From Actinomycetes bacterium (lineage in GTDB: Bacteria; Actinomycetota; Acidimicrobiia; Acidimicrobiales; Acidimicrobiaceae): a stretch of DNA of 9,947 bases. Under the pieces are notes generated by a model. The model was given only the letters and a program-made list of their open reading frames with translations, had not been told where the DNA came from and did not search any database. Both the position numbers and the translations under genes were made by a program. Positions 6,423-9,947 of the stretch are shown piece after piece; position 1 is the first letter of the stretch; the number at the start of each line of letters is the position of its first letter. The DNA lies in assembly GCA_021792075.1 (NCBI GenBank), contig JAJYVK010000035.1, positions 1 through 9,947 of the forward strand, in the 5' to 3' direction.

Positions 6423-7013
6423 TTACTCTTCGCCGGGAACGTACAACTTATGCTGCCTAATGTAGTCAATTGCCGCAGATGGAATCAGATAGTCCAATGG
6501 TCTGCCCTCGATTGCCCTGGCCCGCAAATCGGTAGAGGAGATGTCGAGGGAAGGGACTTCAACCTCCAAATAACTCCATCGCTCGCCCAGATTGCTCGGT
6601 CTCACCGAACCAGGTCGGTTCACGATAACGAGCGTCACAAGGTCTGCGAGATCATCTGCGCGCTCCCAGGTATCGAGTTCGGAGGCGACATCTGCACCAA
6701 TGATCAAAAAAAGTTCGTCGTTCGGGAACTGCTTGCGGATCTCTAACACGGTATCAATGGTGTAGGACTCCCCTCCCCGTTTGATCTCGATATCGCTTGC
6801 CTCGAGACCTTCAACCCCCGATACTGCCGCTCTTACCAGTGCAAGCCTCTCCGCAGCCGGCTGTACCTTCCTCAAACCCTCCTTTTGCCAAGGAATATTC
6901 GCAACAACCATAAGCACCTTGTCCAGATGAGCGCCAGCCTTTGCATTAACTGCCGCAGCCAAATGTCCCACGTGGATAGGGTCAAAGGTCCCACCAAATA
7001 TTCCGATGCGCAC
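6423..7013 (-). CDS. nadD: Nicotinate-mononucleotide adenylyltransferase NadD
   Basis: A 196-residue cytoplasmic enzyme that transfers AMP from ATP to nicotinate mononucleotide to give deamido-NAD, the common step of NAD synthesis. The nucleotidyltransferase signature GIFGGTFDPIHVGHL (4-18) holds the HxGH motif as His14-Val-Gly-His17. The actinobacterial-type ANIPWQK loop (38-44), SYTIDTV (83-89), LIIGADVASELDTW (103-116) and the ISSTDLRAR ATP-binding motif (158-166) follow in the right order, and the length is typical. The start is GTG at 7013. A GAGG overlapping the upstream stop codon is about 11 bases before it, so the ribosome site is mediocre. It begins 13 bases after the LLM-class gene ends, indicating one transcript. 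rsfS follows 280 bases downstream with its own candidate promoters. Confidence 0.96.
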   Translation of the reverse strand: MRIGIFGGTFDPIHVGHLAAAVNAKAGAHLDKVLMVVANIPWQKEGLRKVQPAAERLALVRAAVSGVEGLEASDIEIKRGGESYTIDTVLEIRKQFPNDELFLIIGADVASELDTWERADDLADLVTLVIVNRPGSVRPSNLGERWSYLEVEVPSLDISSTDLRARAIEGRPLDYLIPSAAIDYIRQHKLYVPGEE

Positions 7014-7026
7014 TAGTCCGCTTGCC

Positions 7027-7962
7027 TCATTTCCCGTCTAGAGCAGCTACTACTGGGGCGAAGGCTTCCATTTCTTGCTGGTGAATAATCCAATAAGAGA
7101 AACCAAAACGCTCTCTGCGCTTCTCTAAAGTCTCAATTATCTCATTTACAGACCCCGCCAACACAATTGGGGTCTCGATTGCCTGCTCTGCACTAGCCCC
7201 GAATGCTGGGGCTATCTCACTGAGCCAAGAATAGCCATTGTCACAAACTTGCGCCACAAGGGTAAGGCACTGCAGCTCGATCTCGTGGAATCTGCTGCCA
7301 GCAGACTCTTTGACCCACTGGAGCCTTTCCAGAAATCTCTCCGGGGAGACGGAACTCAATACATCTGCATTTATGGTTCCGGCCGCCAGCGACGGGTTGA
7401 TTCCCACAACCCGAGCATAACGAGCTGCGAGCTCAAGAATCTTGCGTCCGCCGCCTCCAATCGTCAAAGGAGGGCCACCTCGGTGATACGGCCTGGGTTG
7501 GCCAGTAGCCCCTTCAACGCTGTAGTACTTACCCTTCAGGGTGGCTGTCCCATTCTTCCACATGGAAATCATTATCTGGACCGCCTCTGAAAGGCGCTCC
7601 ACACGAACTCGGGGAGAATCGTACTGGATTCCTGACTGGTCGTAGTCGCTCCTTCTCCAGCCTGCGCCCATCCCGACCTCTAGCCGACCCTCACTTATCA
7701 GGTCAAGTGTCGCCATTTCCCTCGCCAACGTCACCGGATGACGATAGTCATTGTCAAACACCAGCGACCCAATTCTGAGAGTTGACGTCGACATTGCTGC
7801 AGCGGTCATTGCCACTATTGGCGAAAACTGGTCGTCGTCAAGATGATCTGGAACCAAAAGTGAACTGTAGCCAAGCGATTCGGCACGCCTGGCGATCTCC
7901 CGCCACTCGGCTCCCGTACCGGCCGGCTTGGAACCCTGAACACCGAATCTAAATCGCTTCAT
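7027..7962 (-). CDS. LLM-class (bacterial luciferase-like) oxidoreductase, probably F420-dependent
   Basis: A 311-residue soluble TIM-barrel flavin/F420 oxidoreductase. Diagnostic segments: FRFGVQG at the first strand (4-10), RRAESLGYSSLLVPDH (25-40), HPVTLAREMATLDLISEGR (75-93) with LEVGMGAGW (94-102), and PPLTIGGGGRKILELAARYA (164-183). The length and the closing GFSYWIIHQQEMEAFAPVVAAL resemble the actinobacterial F420-dependent subfamily typified by MSMEG_2516. F420 rather than FMN use is inference from that resemblance, and the substrate is unknown. The ATG at 7962 lacks a ribosome site. The end of the gene lies 13 bases from the nadD start, so the two are almost certainly co-transcribed, and nadD expression may depend on this gene's promoter. 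It is divergent from the DAHP synthase gene. Confidence 0.9.
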   Translation of the reverse strand: MKRFRFGVQGSKPAGTGAEWREIARRAESLGYSSLLVPDHLDDDQFSPIVAMTAAAMSTSTLRIGSLVFDNDYRHPVTLAREMATLDLISEGRLEVGMGAGWRRSDYDQSGIQYDSPRVRVERLSEAVQIMISMWKNGTATLKGKYYSVEGATGQPRPYHRGGPPLTIGGGGRKILELAARYARVVGINPSLAAGTINADVLSSVSPERFLERLQWVKESAGSRFHEIELQCLTLVAQVCDNGYSWLSEIAPAFGASAEQAIETPIVLAGSVNEIIETLEKRRERFGFSYWIIHQQEMEAFAPVVAALDGK

Positions 7963-7967
7963 TATCG

Positions 7968-8091
7968 TTGGCCAATCGCTGAGAATCCTTTATCGTGTAG
8001 GTAAAGACTACATGTCAGCCAATACAAAGATCCCAAGATGGCTTGGGCATCGACTTAAAGGTTGACGATATGTCGCGTGGACGAGGACACT
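7968..8091 (+). promoter_or_regulatory. Two alternative candidate promoters for the DAHP synthase gene
   Basis: First reading: TTGGCC (7968-7973), 17 bp, TATCGT (7991-7996), giving a leader of about 95 bases. Second: TTGACG (8062-8067), 18 bp, GACACT (8086-8091), which lies 6 bases before the ATG at 8098 and would make a leaderless transcript. Both are partial matches and the sequence does not decide between them. A 17-codon frame from 8012 holds a single Trp, so no attenuator peptide is evident. Confidence 0.25.
7989..8018 (-). promoter_or_regulatory. Candidate promoter of the LLM-nadD transcript
   Basis: On the minus strand CTGACA (complement of 8013-8018, 5 of 6) and GATAAA (complement of 7989-7994, 4 of 6) are 18 bp apart, placing transcription start near 7982, about 20 bases before the ATG. 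Motif match only. Confidence 0.4.
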
Positions 8092-8097
8092 TTCAGA

Positions 8098-9441
8098 ATG
8101 CAAACAACCTGGAATCCAACAAGCTGGAAAGAGTTCCCAGCTCTCCAACAACCGGAATGGCCGGATTTGGCAGAGTATGAAGCAACGTTGAAGGAACTCG
8201 CAACTTATCCGCCGTTGGTCTTTGTCAACGAGATCAGGACCCTCCAGTCAGCGCTCTCTATGGCGACCCAGGGAAAAGCCTTTCTTCTACAGGCTGGCGA
8301 CTGTGCAGAATCGTTCCAAGACCATTCAGCTCAGACGATTCAGCACAAGCTAAAGGTCATCCTACAGATGGCCGTGGTCCTCACCTACTCAACCGGGGTA
8401 CCCGTGATCAAGGTTGGCAGAATCGCCGGCCAATACGCCAAGCCCCGTTCGAGCCCGTTTGAAAAATACGGAGACGTCGAACTCCCATCCTTCCGCGGCC
8501 ACATAGTCAATTCAGAGCTCCCGGATTTTACAGCGAGAATCCCCGACCCATCAAGGATGGTTACGGCTTACCAGCAATCGGCATCCTCACTGAATTTGAT
8601 CCGTTCTTTCACGAAGGGTGGCTTCGCCGATCTTTCAAAGGTGCATACCTGGACCCAGGAGTTCGTAGCATCAAGTGCCGAAGGCCAGCGTTATGAAGCC
8701 GTGGCATTCGAAATTGAGCGGGCACTGCGATTCATGGCGGCATGTGGCATAGATCTCTCGAAAGAACAAGTCCTTCAGCAGGTAAACTTTTGGACCAGCC
8801 ACGAGGCACTTCTGCTCGGATATGAATCGGCTTTGACCAGGCAGGACCCTGCAACTGGAAAGTGGTACGATCTCTCCGCTCACACGCTGTGGATTGGGGA
8901 ACGCACACGGGATCTCAACGGTGCCCATCTTGAGTTCGTCTCAGGAATCTCTAACCCAATCGGCTGCAAGATCGGCCCCAATACAACAAGGGATCAAATT
9001 CTCGGAATCTGCGAGAAGCTCAACCCGAGGCGGATACCGGGACGTCTGACACTTATCACCCGGATGGGCGCCGAAAAGATCACCGACATCCTCCCCTCAT
9101 TAGTCGAGGCGGCCAGAGATGAAGGTCATCCCGTTCTGTGGACGTCGGATCCAATGCACGGCAACACCTTTTCGAGCTCTGGTTCCGGCTTGAAAACCAG
9201 AAGCTTTGATGTGATTTTGAAGGAGCTGAAGGGCTTCTTCGAGGTGCACAAAGAACTAGGAACGTGGCCTGGAGGGGTCCATATAGAACTCACCGGCGAA
9301 GACGTGACTGAATGCCTAGGCGGTGCCGAAGAAGTTCTGGAGCATGAACTCGACATGAATTACAACACGATCTGCGATCCAAGACTTAATGGGAGGCAGT
9401 CGCTCGATCTCGCCTATCAAGTCGCCGAAATGCTGATTTAG
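8098..9441 (+). CDS. Class II 3-deoxy-D-arabino-heptulosonate 7-phosphate (DAHP) synthase
   Basis: The first enzyme of the shikimate pathway, condensing phosphoenolpyruvate and erythrose 4-phosphate; cytoplasmic, metal-dependent. From the ATG at 8098 it has 447 residues, normal for class II actinobacterial enzymes. Landmarks: KAFLLQAGDCAESF with metal ligand Cys69, IAGQYAKPRS (109-118), LSAHTLWIGERTR (259-271), GCKIGPNTT (289-297), DPMHGNT with His354, GGVHIELTGEDVTECLGG with Glu397, and CDPRLN with Asp427. These match the four metal ligands of the M. tuberculosis enzyme. An in-frame TTG at 8062 would add 12 residues, but it directly abuts AAAGG with no spacing. The ATG has GAGGA about 10 bases upstream and gives an N-terminus (TSWKEFPALQQPEWP) like streptomycete homologues. 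Feedback control by aromatic amino acids is likely from the family, not shown here. Confidence 0.97.
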   Translation: MQTTWNPTSWKEFPALQQPEWPDLAEYEATLKELATYPPLVFVNEIRTLQSALSMATQGKAFLLQAGDCAESFQDHSAQTIQHKLKVILQMAVVLTYSTGVPVIKVGRIAGQYAKPRSSPFEKYGDVELPSFRGHIVNSELPDFTARIPDPSRMVTAYQQSASSLNLIRSFTKGGFADLSKVHTWTQEFVASSAEGQRYEAVAFEIERALRFMAACGIDLSKEQVLQQVNFWTSHEALLLGYESALTRQDPATGKWYDLSAHTLWIGERTRDLNGAHLEFVSGISNPIGCKIGPNTTRDQILGICEKLNPRRIPGRLTLITRMGAEKITDILPSLVEAARDEGHPVLWTSDPMHGNTFSSSGSGLKTRSFDVILKELKGFFEVHKELGTWPGGVHIELTGEDVTECLGGAEEVLEHELDMNYNTICDPRLNGRQSLDLAYQVAEMLI

Positions 9442-9535
9442 AACTTAAAATACTTGTAATCCAGCTACCCCACTGAGATAGACTTACCTGTCGAGCAGAA
9501 CAAACCTAAACTCGCCAACAAATCCGCCTTGACCA

Positions 9536-9550
9536 TGTCACGGATTGACA
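9536..9550. promoter_or_regulatory. Dyad enclosing a consensus TTGACA
   Basis: TGTCA-CGGAT-TGACA (9536-9550) is a perfect inverted repeat, and its right arm is the end of a consensus -35 box TTGACA (9545-9550). TATATG at 9566-9571 is a possible -10 with a short 15-bp spacer, but it overlaps the first ATG of the next gene. If used, translation would start at the second ATG (9584). It may be an operator for the secreted repeat protein. Confidence 0.35.
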
Positions 9551-9568
9551 ACTTAGGTACAGGGGTAT

Positions 9569-9947
9569 ATGTCTAGACAACTCATGGAAGAGTCGCGCGG
9601 CGCTCGCCTTTTGGCATGCGTCCACATTTCTAAAGCGGCCAGGGCATTTTCTTTGCTTCTGGTCATAATTTGCCTCAGTTATTCGATCGCTTCTATGCAA
9701 TCGGTGAACCCATATTCACGTAGCGCTTTGGCCTCGTCATCTCTGGGCGGATACTGGATGGTCGGAACAGACGGTTCCACCTATAATTTTGGGACGCCGG
9801 CATTGGGATCGGCAGCCCCATACCATCCCGTCAAACCCATTGTCGGTATGGCCGCCACCCCTGACGGGCACGGCTATTGGCTCGTCGCATCGGATGGCGG
9901 GATCTTCTCCTTCGGAGATGCCACCTTCTACGGCTCCATGGGCGGAA
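9569..9947 (+). CDS. Secreted repeat protein with FSFGDA.FYGS repeats (partial, runs off right edge)
   Basis: An open frame of 126 codons from ATG 9569 to the window end without a stop. The N-terminus carries Lys22 and Arg25, then a hydrophobic stretch AFSLLLVIICLSYSIA (26-41), so an exported protein is likely, with cleavage after Ala41 or at ALA (53-55). The mature part shows two copies of a repeat: GGYWMVGTDGSTYNFG (60-75), which is degenerate, and HGYWLVASDGGIFSFG continuing DATFYGSMGG (101-126), joined by PIVGMAATPDG (90-100). This roughly 40-residue unit is common in surface or secreted proteins of Acidimicrobiia and is thought to fold as beta blades; its function is unknown. More repeats, and perhaps a catalytic domain, should lie beyond the edge. 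AGGGG is only 3 bases before this ATG, so the ATG at 9584 is an alternative start. Confidence 0.82.
   Translation, partial: MSRQLMEESRGARLLACVHISKAARAFSLLLVIICLSYSIASMQSVNPYSRSALASSSLGGYWMVGTDGSTYNFGTPALGSAAPYHPVKPIVGMAATPDGHGYWLVASDGGIFSFGDATFYGSMGG

Noticed and set aside
8012..8065. A 17-codon peptide frame before the DAHP synthase as a possible attenuator
   Set aside because: It has one Trp and no run of aromatic codons, and no terminator hairpin with a T-run precedes the gene.

Overview
The window looks like chromosomal DNA of an actinobacterium of moderate GC, most probably an acidimicrobial (Acidimicrobiia) lineage. Four things point that way: an F420-type luciferase-like oxidoreductase, a DsbA-fold protein closely resembling the mycothiol-dependent nitroreductase Rv2466c of Mycobacterium tuberculosis, a class II (mycobacterial/streptomycete type) DAHP synthase, and a secreted protein built from the GYWLVASDGG..FSFGDA.FYGS repeat that is abundant in Acidimicrobiia. 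The lineage is inferred from protein resemblance read by eye, not from a search.

Layout. Positions 1-84 carry the last 27 codons of a + strand gene entering from the left, which I do not recognise. An aldo/keto reductase (330-1343, -) and a TetR repressor (1737-2363, -) follow, separated by about 390 bases without a gene. The repressor is divergent from a 14-helix DHA2-type drug:H+ antiporter (2501-4165, +). The 137 bases between them hold two 17-bp near-identical operator-like repeats 21 bp apart plus a third perfect dyad over the likely antiporter -10, so this is a self-contained repressor/efflux pair.

A gene-poor stretch (4166-4657) with short dyads comes next. It is followed by an unrecognised 120-residue protein with four spaced cysteines (4658-5020, -), divergent from the Rv2466c-like thiol oxidoreductase (5091-5702, +).

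From 5699 to 7962 lies a leftward housekeeping cluster: LLM-class oxidoreductase, nadD (NAD synthesis), a possible 60-codon leader ORF, and rsfS (ribosome silencing factor). Its last gene converges on and overlaps the thiol oxidoreductase at a shared CTAG. The class II DAHP synthase (8098-9441, +; first step of aromatic amino acid synthesis) is divergent from the LLM gene. At the right edge a secreted repeat protein starts at 9569 and runs off the window.

I found no rRNA, tRNA, CRISPR array, insertion sequence or origin. The parts most worth a second look are the tetR/efflux operator, the possible leaderless leader ORF before rsfS, the small cysteine protein next to the mycothiol-type reductase, and the repeat protein with a palindrome over its TTGACA.
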